A DNA stretch of 64,000 nt. It comes from Pleodorina starrii. Taxonomy: Eukaryota; Chlorophyta; Chlorophyceae; Chlamydomonadales; Volvocaceae. Shown piece after piece: positions 1-12,560 of this stretch. Position numbers and translations under genes: made by a program. Numbering within the stretch: the first letter of the stretch is position 1; each line of letters begins with the position of its first letter. The stretch covers positions 434,001 to 498,000 of the forward strand of contig BRXU01000038.1 in the NCBI GenBank assembly GCA_030267565.1. Reading direction: 5' to 3'. Under the pieces are notes generated by a model, which saw only the letters and a list, made by a program, of their open reading frames with translations, was not told the origin of the DNA and searched no databases.

Positions 1-1321
1 GCGTGCGGTTAAGGCATGGGATTGCCGGACATTCACGTGGTTGACAGACTGGAGCCAACTGCCCTAGATTTGAAATGGACAAGGATGGGATCTGCTGGTT
101 TACTACATCGATCCCTTCGGCTAGCACGACGGTTCAATTGGCGCGCTCTTTAACCCAATCCTACCCAATGATCTGCTAGCCCTTTGTAAATAAACACCGA
201 TCCATGACCGATGGCTTCTCGACTTGGTTTTATGAAGCATTCTTCATCTCCGCTATCATAACGTGTGGCACCTAGTGGCACGACTCGTCCCACATGACGA
301 TGTCACGTGGGTCTATATTTGTTTACTGTCCGGGATGTGAAGGCAAGGGGTAAAGATCTGGCATGTTCGGGGCTGCAGGTGCTCGGTGTGAGGCCGGGGT
401 TGAGACCTTCACTTGAGCACAGAACGATTAGATTAGCGTGCGTTGCCCCTACCAAAGACCCTGAAAGACGGAGATGCATGCGCAGGAAAAAATACCGGCA
501 AGAACTTGCCAAAGCTCACACCGCAATAACTCTTTCGGAGTCAGAAACCCACTTTGACAACCACAAGAACTGCGGCTTATTATTTTGCTATGAAGGAGGG
601 CTTCCGGGGCACGCTGCAAGCTTTTCCCCTTGACCCTTCTGTGGGCCAGGCCGAGCTGCATGAGAGACTCAGCAACCCAAAACCAAAGGCGCGATCAAGG
701 TAGCAAACCTGCCATGGAGTTGGGAAGACGAGCCAGCGGTTGGCCGCTGGCAGGGTCCGCCGAAGCGAAGGGCCCCGGGCCGGGGAGAGCGGAAGGCACT
801 CGGATCAACGGGCCCGCTCCGCGGCGGCCAAACTGGGTAGCGGTTTCATGGTTTTGTATGCCATGCCAGTGGCATGGTAATTTATTCAATATTGTTACTT
901 GGTTTGGAGAAACACAGCGTGCGCTAAGAATGGGAGGGGACGCCAGAAGCGAGCGACAAACCGACGCAAACGGGACGGGCGCCGCGGGTTCGCGCTCGCG
1001 AAATTGGAAGCATCATTTGCAAGTTTCAAGCAGGTGACGCAGTTGAAGCAAACGTAGGGGTGCGGGCTGCTTCGTATGCAATGATTCACCCTCGAAGGGG
1101 CCGTGCGCCGTACCCAGTACTTTAAACCGTCGCCCACCCAAAAGCGTATAGGCCCACCCAAATCGACGCCGTCGCTTTGCATGCCAGAACTGTCCGTGTA
1201 ACCCTTGTTATCCCTTGGCGCATTCGCCTTGTATATCCCAAGAAAAACACCCACTCGGACACAATCGCGCAATTCGAGTTAGGGTCGCAACTTTGCTGAA
1301 AAACTGGCTCCGCAAGGCAAT
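1..1321. other. Upstream region of the kinase gene, no gene recognised
   Basis: Short open frames occur on both strands, but none resembles a known protein or joins into a phase-consistent exon chain. The right part presumably holds the promoter and 5' UTR of the kinase gene. A gene ending further left, outside the window, cannot be excluded. Confidence 0.4.
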
Positions 1322-4300
1322 ATGGCATCTTCTGCTGAGCCCGATCCGCTCAAGGAGAGCGGCCGCTACGAGCGCGTGCAGTCGCTTGGGAAGGGCGCAT
1401 TCGGCTTTGTGCAGCTAGGGAGGAAGCTGCAGAACAATGAGCTCGCGGCGATCAAGTTTCTCAAGCGTGGTGATGTTAACAAATATGTTGAGTCGGAGAT
1501 TCTGAACCACAGGTGCGAGGTTTGCGCTGTCAAGTGTCCTTCCGCCTTCTGGCCCTGAGTCCCCACAACCGCGCTTGCCTAAAATTCTGCCCTTGCAGCA
1601 TGTTGCGGCACCCTCACGTTATTCAATTTAAGGAGGTCTTTCTCACAGCGGACTACATTTGCATAGCCATGGAGTATGCCACGGGCGGCAGCCTCTTCTC
1701 GTACGTGCAATCACAGGCTCGCCTTAAAGAGGCAGTAGCTCGCTGGTTCTTCCAACAGCTCGTGATCGGCGTGGACTACTGCCACAAGCGCGGCGTGGCC
1801 AATCGCGACATCAAATTGGAGAACACGCTGCTGCAGAAGGTGGACGGCTTGCCGCTGCCCCTCTTAAAAATTTGCGATTTCGGCTACAGCAAAGCCGACA
1901 TGCGGTCGGCGGCAAAGAGCAAGGTACGTGCTGGCGGGGAAGTCTCGGAGCGGCCGGTTGAGCTCTTGATTGGACAATCGAGAGCTCTCCCCCGGTTCGA
2001 AGGGTAGCTGATAGAGTTCCGGTTATGCTCGGTTAGGCTATAGCACACAAATGCTTGCGCGGGGCATGCCGGGCCGCCGTACGTGCAACATGCAGCACAG
2101 GACGGAAAGGCGCACGGCCATCGGAACCAGGCAACCGCATCGGGGGAAGCCGGACCGAAACCAAGCCCCGGCCCTGACATATGCTCGACTGATTCCAAGC
2201 ACCAGGGATGAACTTCAGCACCCTGGGGGCAAACTGCAGCGTTGCCGTTTCGCAGTGGGGTCGAAAGCAAAGGCTTCGCATGTGCAGGACGTGGCTCAGG
2301 ACCGGGCCTTGCCCATGCCACATGGGCACAGGCAAGGGGCAACAAAGGCTCGCAGGCATTCATTTGCCGACATATCGGGTGGACTCGGTTGTTCGGAGTG
2401 CTCTTACTCGCGGGAAGCGGCCGTGGCCGCGCGCCGCCCTACCCATACACACAACACCACAGCCACCGCCGGGAACGCACTGTCACGAGGAAGATTCCAG
2501 TGCGCCGCGCGCCGCATACAAGAACCTGCCGCCCCGAAACCACCTCGCTGCGCGCCCGCGGTCTGGAACCTGTCGTACTCGTCTCTCGGGTCTGATATGC
2601 GGATGCTCGACGACGAGAGGGACACGGCCTCGAAGCTTTGCGAACAGCAACTTGGGAACCAGTCCCGTCTCACGCGCGGGGGCAAGCAGCAGCTTTCGGA
2701 CTGCAACCCAGCGCGCATTCTCCCCGCTGCCGTCCGCCTTGCCCCGGCGACCGTCCCTCCCTCCCTCCCTCCCTCCCTCCCTCGAGCCGTCACCCGCCGT
2801 CCTTTCCGGCCCTGGACTCCTTTTCCATTCTCCTCCCTCGTGCTGCGCCTCGGCCATCTCAAGGTCAACAGCCCGCGCGTCCGGGACAAGCCCCAAACCC
2901 CAAACCCCTCTTTGTCCGCGTCGCCTGTGGTCTGCGGCCATGTTGGCCATCGGCCTTGCTCGCGTGTCCCACAACCCAGACCCGCCCGCCCGCCCGCCCA
3001 ATCCAAACCCTGCAAGCCGCTCGCTGCAAGCTAAACATCTTGCCGTCCTCCCAAGCCACGTCCTGTCGCGCCTCACTACCTTCCCACGCCCCACGGTTCT
3101 GTCAGCGCCGGACGGACGCGCACGTCGAGTCGCTTTCGTGCCCTCTGTCCACCCCGTCCCGTCGCCTTCCCGCCCTCACCTCGCCCCTCACTTATCCCCC
3201 CCTGCCAACCCCCCCGTCCTGCCAAACCCTTAGGTCGGCACGCTCACGTACATGGCGCCCGAGGTGCTGGTCAACCGCGACGGCAAGTACGACGGCAAGG
3301 TTGCGGACATTTGGAGCTGCGGCGTGATGCTGTACGTCATGTTTTACGGCAGATACCCCTTCGAGGTGCCGGCGGGCGCCGCCATGCCCAAGGCCACCGA
3401 GATTCTGTCCATGCTGGACAACATGGTGGGTGGGTGGGAGCTGCTAGAAGGAGCGAAGGGAGGGAGGGGAAAGGAGCGACCCGTGGGTCGTGGCGGGGAA
3501 GCGGCTCGTGGGTCGTTGTTGCGTGGGGGTGACCCGTGGGTCGTGGCGGGGAAGCGGCCCGTGGATTCCCCGCCGGGGCTCGTGGCGAGGGACAGATAGG
3601 ATGCGATGACGACCCGTGGGTCGGCGCGAGGGAGCGAGTGACCCGGAGCTGGGGTGGGTGGTGGTTGGCGCGACAGTGGGATGGTGGAGGGATGGCGGCA
3701 GGGATGAATGCGGCGCTGGGTCATTCAGCCTGGGGAATGCGTGATTGGTTAATTGGGACGGAGTGTGTCTGGCTGCGCAGCAACTGCATCGCGCCTGCGC
3801 CCTGCTTCATCTGCCAGTCAGCCCACAGCCAGCCCACATCTTCGCAAGCGCTGCGCCAACTTGGCCTGGCCATTAATTGACCATGACCATTATTGATTCG
3901 GCCATCGGCGCACGCAGGTTCGCCAAAAGTACGAGCTGCCCGCCAAGGTCGAGGTTTCGGAGCCGGGCAAGGATCTGCTCAAGAAGATGTTGCTGCCAGA
4001 TCCCAAGGAGCGGATCACTCTGGAGGATGTGATGAAGCACCCCTGGTTCACCACCAACCTGCCGCCAGAGGTGAGCGCAGGAGCGGGGAGCCTGGCGCAC
4101 AGAGCCCCCTTTCTGTGCACACACACTGTGGGGGGGGCTTGGAGCGCGCTTCTAGGGACGCTCGCGCTCTTTACACAGACGGGGCGGGTGGGAAGGAGAG
4201 GGGCTTTGGGGGGACGTACCGGTACCTGAGGGGGGGTAGGAGCGTTCTCCACCATCTGGGTCCCTCGCCCCTTGACCACTAACGGGGTCACGTTCGGGGC

Positions 4301-4723
4301 CGCAGCAGTGAACCGATGGATAATTTAGTGTTTTGGGGTGTGTTTCCTCCTCTAGCCACCCACGCACCCCACCGCCCACGCCCACCACCACCACTGCCTC
4401 CGCGCCATTGACATCCTCCCGCTTTTCCCCTCACGCCACGCCATGTCACGTCACGCAACGCCCACCCGCAGGCCCCGACCATGAATGAGTCGTACCTCAA
4501 GGCCGGCTTCCCTCCGGGCCACCAGGCGCCTGACGACATTAAGCGTATCCTGGACGAGGCCAAGGGCCGCCGCACCACACCCTCAACCTCCGCCGCCAGC
4601 ACCAGCACCGCCGTCGGCGGCGGCGACGACTCGTACGACAGCATGGTCGACAGCGCCATCAATGAGGACCTGAAGACGCACCGCAGCGTGGAGCTGCAAA
4701 AGTTCGTCAAGACGTACCGCTAA
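1322..4723 (+). CDS. SnRK2-type serine/threonine protein kinase
   Basis: Exons 1322-1512, 1599-1923, 3234-3425, 3918-4070 and 4472-4723 join in phase to give 370 residues, the normal SnRK2 length. Seen in the protein: glycine loop GKGAFG (about 23-28), AIK lysine (K45), catalytic loop NRDIKLEN (132-139), DFG (157-159), APE (180-182), then an acidic, Ser/Thr-rich C-terminal tail as in the SnRK2 regulatory region. The IKLENTLL signature and length favour SnRK2 over other CAMK-like kinases. The usual His of the HRD motif is Asn here. In plants SnRK2 kinases act in osmotic and ABA signalling, and in Chlamydomonas related kinases (SAC3/SNRK2 group) act in sulfur-starvation responses; which role applies is inference. 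Intron 2 (1924-3233) is unusually long. The start is the first Met of the frame just before the kinase fold. Confidence 0.93.
3478..3622. repeat. Cluster of three GACCCGTGGGTC palindromes
   Basis: Exact 12-bp palindrome at 3478-3489, 3531-3542 and 3611-3622, inside intron 3 of the kinase gene and partly within a local repeat of the type GACCCGTGGGTCGTGGCGGG. Further exact copies lie at 6049-6060 and 43698-43709. Confidence 0.8.
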
Positions 4724-4797
4724 GGTGCCGTACGACACGGAATGTCGTACAATATGGTGCACGCGTGCATGCACATGCGTCTTGTACTAGCTGGACT

Positions 4798-4830
4798 GGG
4801 ATTGGGATTGGGATTGGGATTGGGATTGGG
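4798..4830. repeat. GGGATT microsatellite
   Basis: About five and a half copies of GGGATT in the 3' UTR of the kinase gene. It resembles but is not the algal telomere repeat. Confidence 0.9.
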
Positions 4831-5273
4831 CTGGGGAGGATGACAGGGATATGAAATTATATTCTCCGGACGGACGGACTGATCTGATCTGATCGCATCG
4901 CGAGTGACGCTCGATGACAGGAATGCATCTCTGGCTGCGAGCGACGCGGGGCTGGCGAGCGGCGGCGCGGGCCCTCGTGAGTGTTTGCACTTCGATTTCT
5001 TCCGTACGCGTGTGTATGTACGTCGGTTCGTACATACTCGTACAGGCCACGGCCATGCGATGGCGGCCCGTCGGCCGGCGTCTGCGCTCCGAAAGCGGCG
5101 TTGGGGCGTTGATAGGGTCACTGTGCTGCCTTGCTCAGCCGTCCCTTCGCTCCTACGCCTCCCGCCGATCCAGCGCGCGCCGCCGCCCCTGTCGGTCGGT
5201 TTGTTTTTCCTCTTTCTCTCCATATTGTGACTTTCTTGCTCTTTCCTGCTTCTTCCTTTGTACTTTTACGCTG

Positions 5274-5278
5274 TGTAA
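5274..5278 (+). terminator. TGTAA polyadenylation signal of the kinase gene
   Basis: TGTAA about 550 bases after the stop codon at 4723, in a T-rich stretch. It matches the volvocine consensus and is the first good match downstream. Confidence 0.6.
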
Positions 5279-8200
5279 ATACCATGACGTGACAAGCATG
5301 TTGTGAAAAGGCACGGCGGCGCGGGCGGATGCGTGTGGGGCGTGTGGGCGTTACATTTCGTGCGATTTGGGGATTATGTGGTTATACAACCCCTCCGCGG
5401 AGAGGTTGGAGGGGTGAAGGGGCGCTGCAGAGTTGAACACGCGGAGCATTTGATCTGATCGGTCGCCGAAATTGGCTGGAAGTGCCGAGCTGGCTGGAAG
5501 CGCGTGGGGAGCGAGGAGCAAGGCGGCGCCGTTGCGCTGTGAAGTGCTACACATGAAACCCAACCCAACCGATGCACGCGGCTGCGGCGGCGGCGGCGGT
5601 TGCGGCTGTGCGTCGGGTGCGGGCGACCTGCTCTACCTAGTCGGATCGGAGCGTTGTCGTCGGGGGCGCGTGCTTTCGTCGCCGCCGCGCCCTTTCCTCG
5701 TCCGGGCCATCCTCTGTTGCATATCAGCAGCAGGATCACGGAAAGGCAGACACGTCTGTCCTTGACGTCGGCGGTGTTCAGACGATGACGGGGGCGGCGA
5801 GGGCCTCAGCTGCCGCAGCGCTGCCGTTCACGGCATATTTGTCGTACATTCTTATGCCGCGCGCGCGCGCCTGAATATCGAACCGCGCGCGCATGCAGTT
5901 ATCCCTCCGCGGTTTTTGCGCGCCACGTCTTGGCGCTGCCTCATCCCGCGGCGGCGGTGGCGGGCTGATCTTTTCTTTCTCCATCGTCGCGTCCGATGTA
6001 GCGCTTTCGGCCCAGCGGCTCACGCTGGTCGCGGGGCGAGTGTATGATGACCCGTGGGTCGGTCGGTCGGTCAACTGTCATTGTTTGTGCTGGCGTCCAT
6101 TGCGCCTTCAATGGGCCTCCTTCACACTCAAGAGTCGAGGGAGCGACCCTACTCTCTAACGTACTTTGGGGTGGTATTCGCTGGTCACGGGCGGACGAAA
6201 GCGTACTGATTGACTTTGTGTTTGACCGCAGCTGCTGACCGGTTGACCTGCTGAACAGCTGAGTGCGCTTTTGTACGACCAATTCTATTACGGCAGTGGT
6301 GATGACGGTGACGTCGATGCCTAACGTTTTATGTGGCAGATTATCAAGCAAATGAAACAAGTCCCGGCCCCGGCCCCAAATGAAACAAGCCCCTCGATTT
6401 TCGGCTCTTCTGCGCCTGCGTGAATGCTTAGCCCGGAGAGTTACTGTACGTTCGGAGCAACGCGCGCGTACCCATGCACACAAGGGCACACGCATGCATG
6501 GCACATCAAGGCGGCACGTCTCCTTCCGCGGGCAAGTGCGGAACTGTAAGAAAGGTAGGCGTTGCGCGACGGTCTGTCTCCAATGACCCAATGGTACGGC
6601 GGTTAGATAGGGTCATTGACCGGTCCGCCCGCCCAATGATCGGATCGGTGGTTTCGGCGCAGTGCCCTGCTCAGCACAGTGCATATGAGATATGATCCGC
6701 AAGGGCGGGCGGGGCGGGCCCGCCATGCGCCGTGAGCAGTGAATTTACCGCCGCACGTGCGGGTTTCGTCGCAAGTGTTCTCAACCATCACAACAGTGAA
6801 CTTGTTTGTTGCTGTTGTTGTTACAGTGCCTGGGGGCTCCACAGTCCAAACCGTCGCTCGGAAGGGCGGACCAAGCAGCGTGCCAGCTGCCGATGAGACC
6901 GATGCAACACCATATACCGTACAACTAGCGAGGCATAACGAAGGCCCCGAGCGAAGCGTTTGCGCAACCGAACGAAGTTGATTTCATTGAACCCGGAATA
7001 ATAATGAGTGGAATAATCCCGTAGCTACATGGCAGCCCCACAAAGACGTAAGGGATGCTGTAGCAAGCGGCAGTGGCGGCGCGCAACGAAACGGGCGGCG
7101 CGGTGACGTCCTGCAGCAGTAGTGACAGTCGACACGGAACGTGCTCAGCCACACCACAAACCGGCACACGATCCACCTTTCAAGCCAATTATTCATTCAT
7201 CCTATCCCGCACTGGCGACGATAGTTGTGACGGTCAGCAAGCAAGCAAACAAGCAAGCAAGCGACGAGCACACAGGTGAAATGCACTAATAAAACCTAAG
7301 CATCTAAAGAGTGGCCGCGCGCACGCTCGCGGTCGCGCGCCGAAGGACATCGACGCGCGCCGGCGGCGGGTGACGGCAGAAGCGGCCGATCGCGCGCGGC
7401 CCAGCAAGCTACTGAGAACTGACCCCCACACGTTCGATACTGCGACCGCCTCTGCGGCGGGGGGGGGGCAACGACAATTTGGAAGTGGATCCGCCGTACG
7501 TGTTTCACGGCAGGTGGCGCGTGCAAGTACACGCAGTACGGCGCACGTGCCGTACGAGGGCACAAGTACACGTGCACACGCCGGCCGTTGCACGCAAGCA
7601 GGCAAACCATAAGCAAGCAAGCGGGGGCCGATTTACTCGGGGCGCGATCAATATTAACTAAGCATACCGAAGGCATGGCTGTCGTACTCACATATTCGTC
7701 CGCACCCTGCAGTCAACCAGCCAGTCAGTCAACCAGCCAGCCAATCAACCAGCGGCGAGGCCGGGCCCTGCTGCGGCTCGAGCCTCGATGTACTCTCACC
7801 ATCAGCGGCGCCGCGCGCCCGCGCCGCAGGTACTACAACTTAGCGCGCCGCAAAAAAAGCATCTCTCAGCATCTTTCGGCAGCAATCAAGTACCGTAAAC
7901 AATCAACGATGGCCGCGATCTACCAGCAGTGTGTGAAGCCGTTCCATCCATCCGTCCTCCATTCCGACCTACCAAGTCCGCAGGCCACGCGCGCAGAGCG
8001 AACCCGAACAGTGAAAAGCCGGAAAGATGGAATCAACCATCATGATACCTCAGTGCCAAGTACGTACGAATTAATAGCCTGCCAACACACATACCTACGT
8101 ACATCGCTCGAGCGCCGAACACCTTGCTTGCAGGGCGGCGGCGGCGCTGCAGCGGCGACGAGCGACCAGCGACCAGCCATTGGTCGTCATCTGTCGAACG

Positions 8201-8511
8201 GCGCTTGCTCGATCGGTCGGTCGGTGCATTCGTCACCGATAGATTGCTCGACACACAAGCAAGCAAGCTGTATAGCAAGGAACGAAAGCCGCCGCTGGCT
8301 GGCTGGCCCTCCCTACGGCGGGGAGAGGAGTTTCTCCAGGAGGTAACGAACGAAGCCGGCGTTCAACACGTAGGGCTACGGTACATACTTGCACACGCAC
8401 GCGCAGCAGGCAGACGGACGGACGGACGGACAGATGGACGGCGATAGCTCCCTAGTTCGCTGGCTAGCTAGCTAGCTAGATCCCTATCTAGCTGCTTAGC
8501 TAGCTAACTAA
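5279..8511. other. Long region without recognised genes
   Basis: Open frames exist on both strands because of high GC, but none shows family similarity or exon-like phase continuity. It holds simple repeats: AAGC/AACC-type runs near 7240-7265 and 7710-7755, GACG runs near 8411-8436, and a CTAG/AGCT-rich stretch near 8460-8515. One GACCCGTGGGTC palindrome is at 6049-6060. The right part is probably 3' UTR of the minus-strand secreted-protein gene. Confidence 0.4.
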
Positions 8512-10953
8512 CTAGAAGCCCTCTGCCCGGACATAGGTGCACATGCCCGGGAAGGAGTCTGTGGGGTCGGGCTTGTCAGTCCAGAAGGAACGCATCGTGT
8601 TGAAGGCCTTGCAGCTGGGGTCGGCCAGGCAGGTGGTGTAAACGTCGGCAGCGCAGAGGCTGGTGTCGCTACGGGCGGGCGCTGTGGAGGCGTCGGTCAC
8701 GTCGGCGTAGGCGATGAAGCCAGCGCGCGGCGGGCAGGCTGCAGGGAGCAGGGACGGGGCAGGGCGGCGGGTCCCGCGGGACGGGTGGCTGGGTGAGGCG
8801 GGTGGCTGGATGGATGGATGGGGCGCAGGGGAGCGCAACTTATGACTGGGCTCTCTAGTTTCTACCAATAGAACAGATTTCACTTCATATGTGTGTTCGT
8901 TTGTTCGATTATGTAATGGAGTAGCTACTTGCATGTATATGCAATTGCGCGGACTTCATTCCGGTATTAGCTAGCTGTCTAGCGAGCTATCCAGCTACGT
9001 ATGCGCGTATGTATGTACCCTGCCTACCAACGAACATTTTTAACTACAGCCCTGGTATGGCAGGGTATGGCATGAGTCATGAAGTCGCTGTTAGTTAAGC
9101 AGAATGAATAAACATAAAGTGAATGCTGTGCGTGCGACATTGATTGGACTCACGATCCTTGACATAGGTGCAGCTGGATCCGGTGGAGGAGGTGGTGAAG
9201 CCGCCGATGGCCACCTGACCGTTGGTGTCCCAGCCCCGGCACCTCGGGTTGACCTGGCAGTAGGTCTCAGCGGAGGCGGCGCCGCCGGACATGAGCTTGA
9301 AGCCCGCGAGGCGGAGGAATTCCAAGGGGGCCATGGCGTTGAGGCTGGTGTACGTCCGCGTGGAGTAGCCGTACTTTGGGATGCAGCCTGCGCGTGGCGT
9401 GCGAAGGCGTGCGAAGGCGTGCGTAGAGTTGGGTTACGTATAACGTACGAACATACGTACGGAGCGAGGCAGGGCGGTTACCTGGCCAAAGCACGGTTGG
9501 TTGGGGTAGGAAGTTTAGTTGGTTGGTTGGTTGGTTGTGCATGCTTGGTATGGTAAGCAGTTTCGACGACGCACCCAAATAAAAACACACTCGCTCCCCT
9601 CAGCTGCTGGCTGGCTGGCTGCCGCTGCCCTTTCCTCTGCCATAGAAAACGTATCCGCCGTACCAGATACGTTGCTGTACCAGCAGCCGTGCCAGCCGTA
9701 CCCAGCCACGCACCCTTGCTCAGCCGGTCGTTCTTCATGTAATAGCAGAAGCCCTGGGCCCACAGCAGGGAGTCCCCGTAGACGGCGGCGCCCGCGGGGA
9801 TGAGGCCGCCTGCGCTGCCGCCCAGATCGCCGTAGCTGAAGCCGGGGCAGCTCGAATCGGAGTTGCAGGTGGCGGCCACACTGGTCAGACTCTTGAGGAG
9901 GGTGGTCTTGGAGTTCATGTCGGCGGTGTGGTTGAATGCGGTGTAGCCGGCAACGGAAGCGCAGAAACCTGCGGGTCAGGTCGGGTCGGGGCGGGTCGGG
10001 CCGGGCTTCCACGTGTCCTTGCCCGCCCCTTGGCGCGCAGGCAAATACACCAGTCGAGCGAGCGCGTAATATATGTACACACGTATGTATGTACACACGT
10101 ATTCAACCCTATACACTCATGTACACAACCCTAAAACCCTATACACTCATGCACACACGTATACACTTAGTGCGCACGCACCTTTGACGTAGACGCAGGT
10201 TCCGATGGCGTCTTGCGACTGGTCAACGTTGTCCACCGTGCCCTTGATGACGGCGCCGAAGTTGTTGAACGCCACGCAGTCCTCATCGGCAGCACACGCG
10301 GCCTCGGCAGCCGCCAGGGAAGGGTAGACGGTCTCGTTGCCGTCAGGCGAGGTCCAAGTCGAATCCGGGAACACCTGGTAGCCCTGCTTGTGCGGGCAAG
10401 CTGCGTGCGGGGCGGGCGGGGCGTGCATCGATGAGTTGTGTTATGTTACAGTGTGGGGGGCTTTCTGGGCCCATTCTATATGAGGGCGGTGAGGGCACCG
10501 CCCTCATATAGTTTAACAGCCATCGATGTGTAACGACTGAGCTCGAAGCCGCAGCCGCGGATGGATGGGGAGGAGGGGGCGACGTTGGCAAACAACAGGA
10601 CAGCAAACAACCAGCAGCAGGTCAACCAGCGGCAGGCAGGTCAACCCGCAGCAGGCGCATTTGATGCTAGGAGGAGCCGGTGCTGCTGCTCGATCGATCG
10701 CGCATCAACTAACCCTATGGATCGCTTCGAGCTTGTGCCGGGGACGCATCGTGCGGGTGGATGGCGCCTGGGTGGGAACCGGGGGGGCGCACCGGACTAC
10801 CCACTACCCACCGGTCTTTGGCGCGACGACGGCGGATGCGGGTGCGGGCGCGCCCGCCAGCAGCAGTGCGGCGGCTGCCAGGAGCGGCGCCAGGAGCGCC
10901 AGCAGAGACTTCGTGCGGCGCAGGCGGCTCCCCGTTGCAGTGATCGGCGCCAT
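8512..10953 (-). CDS. Secreted protein with four cysteine-rich PAN/Apple-like repeats
   Basis: Minus-strand exons 10812-10953, 10182-10400, 9714-9968, 9154-9387 and 8512-8738 join in phase to 358 residues. Exon 1 gives a basic start and a hydrophobic Leu/Ala stretch ending in Ala-Pro-Ala-Ser-Ala, a signal peptide of about 41 residues. Each later exon encodes one repeat. A repeat opens with a Cys, usually followed within a few residues by Gly-Tyr or Gly-Phe. It then has a central Cys with Ala, Gly or Trp (CVAF, CPGF, CRGW, CKAF) and closes with Cys-x-Tyr-x-Lys/Arg (CVYVK, CYYMK, CTYVK, CTYVR). This fits PAN/Apple-type modules, which bind proteins or sugars outside the cell; the ligand is unknown. 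All four introns are phase 1, so exons 2-4 are symmetrical modules. The stop follows directly after the last repeat. There is no membrane anchor, so a wall or matrix location is likely. Confidence 0.82.
10476..10511. repeat. Perfect 16-bp hairpin in intron 1 of the secreted-protein gene
   Basis: CTATATGAGGGCGGTG, a 4-base loop AGGG, then the exact reverse complement. It lies in the intron between exons 1 and 2. Confidence 0.9.
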
Positions 10954-11583
10954 GTTGCTCAAAAAGGCGGTGCCTTGAGGTGCTTGCCGGCCTGTTGCGG
11001 CGGGGGCATGAAGAACGCGCGCGCGCAGCAAGCACGTGAGGACAAAAGAGCTTACGGAGAAATCGTCGCGCCGGCCGCGACCGACGAAAGCCGGCGTTTG
11101 TGGATGTATCGTGTGCAAATCGCTTGCAAGAACAGCTTTCTGCATGCTGCATCTGCCGGCTTTTGTCCAAGCCCAACCGACTGGCTTGCTAGCTTCCGAT
11201 TGCATGGAGCCTGGAACGACATCGCCCACAGTTTCCAGGACAGCAGGGCTTGTAGCTAACTATCAATCTCCAGATGTGTATGATAGTGGTCAAAATTTTT
11301 ACCGGCGTGGCCTATGCGCACATGCTCGTGACATTGCTGTTTCTGGCAGGGCCGACGGTAGTACGAAGACACCCGTTATTAATCTCTGTACCTGACAGGA
11401 GACGAGTAATATTAATGGACGTCCGGAAGATGTTGCCCAGGCGAGTTGAATTACTTGATGCCGGGCTGATGAGGGTAAGCCAGAGTGCTAATCAGCGTTA
11501 GTAAGGACGGTGCTAGGTGGTATCCCAACCCGTTCCAGATGAAGCAGTAAAGAAGCGCTTATATGTGATGAGGATGATGATGA

Positions 11584-12057
11584 TGTTACAAGCTTTGAGC
11601 TCGTAAGGCCCAGACGAGCCAGGAGGCTCATGGACCACTTGAACCCGATACAACTGAATGAAAACAAGCAAGGAAACGTAAAGAAATATTTAGCAAGCAA
11701 CCAAGTTAACCTGGTATGCCAGTACTCAGACTTCGCAACCGACGCATCGCGATTACGTAAATGTCCGTTTCAACGGGTCGCTTGTACCATGGAAACATGT
11801 ACGGCAGTTATTCATGCCTAAGAGTTCTATCACTTTCTTGGCGACTTCGTTCTTAGTTCCTTTTTTGACCTGCCTATTTTCGCGGTCCATGAGCCTCCTG
11901 GCTCGTCTGGGCCTTACGAGCTCTCGAGGTTGTAATACATACATAATCACTTTCATACATTGCATAAATCTAACTTTCCAACCTTACCTTGCTGAGCTTC
12001 AGCCGGTACATGAGTTTGGCTCGTCTTGACCGTACAAGCTCATGGAAGCTTGTAACA
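11584..12057. mobile_element. Candidate small TIR element (MITE-like)
   Basis: The left end starts TGTTACAAGCTT and the right end finishes with its reverse complement AAGCTTGTAACA. The left arm (11586-11636) also pairs with an internal inverted copy at 11884-11935: 38 bases around the core GCTCGTAAGGCCCAGACGAG are perfectly inverted. The right-end copy (about 12010-12057) is more diverged. No transposase is seen and no clear target-site duplication was found, so the family is unknown. Confidence 0.55.
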
Positions 12058-12305
12058 CCTCAACTACCAAGACTAGATGGAATGGCAGACATATATTATT
12101 ATTTAAAATCACAACAACACCTTCAAACGGCATACATATTATAATTTTTACCAAGCGTGGCGGGCATCCGATGCCTTGTTAAGGTTTCAAGAACATTCAA
12201 GTAAGGAATAGTGATATATTTTTTCATATAATCAGAAAAGTGTTGTTGGCTGGAAGCCAACGCCGTCGTTACAGAGTTAAAATGGATCATACGTTGAAGT
12301 AAAGG

Positions 12306-12560
12306 AGGGTTGCAAGGATTAGGAATTAGGACCGGTGCCCGGTCAGGCAGAAATTAGGATTTGGAGAGCGGGGGCAGGATTAGGATACAAAGTCGATGTC
12401 AGGTTTAGGATTAGGGCCACGAGTGTAGGATTAGGATTGGGACCCCAGCTGCAGGATTAGGATTGGGACCCCGCCCACAGGATTAGGATTGCGACCCAGC
12501 GGGCAGGATTCGGATTAATACCCAACATTCAGAATCAGGATTAAGACATTGAATTTAGAT
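12306..12560. repeat. Decayed tandem array of GGATTAGGATT-GGGACC units
   Basis: About ten imperfect units of roughly 25-30 bp sharing GGATTAGGATT followed by GGGACCCC-like bases. Better preserved units lie at about 12425-12500. Confidence 0.75.

Noticed and set aside
2051..3327. Several long plus-strand open frames between kinase exons
   Set aside because: They lie in the 1.3-kb intron 2 of the kinase gene; the flanking exons join precisely at [12 protein letters not shown].
4798..4830. GGGATT run as a telomere
   Set aside because: Only about five units, interstitial, and the unit differs from the TTTTAGGG-type algal telomere repeat.
7588..8346. 252-codon plus-strand open frame
   Set aside because: No family similarity, built over simple repeats, and probably opposite the 3' UTR of the secreted-protein gene.
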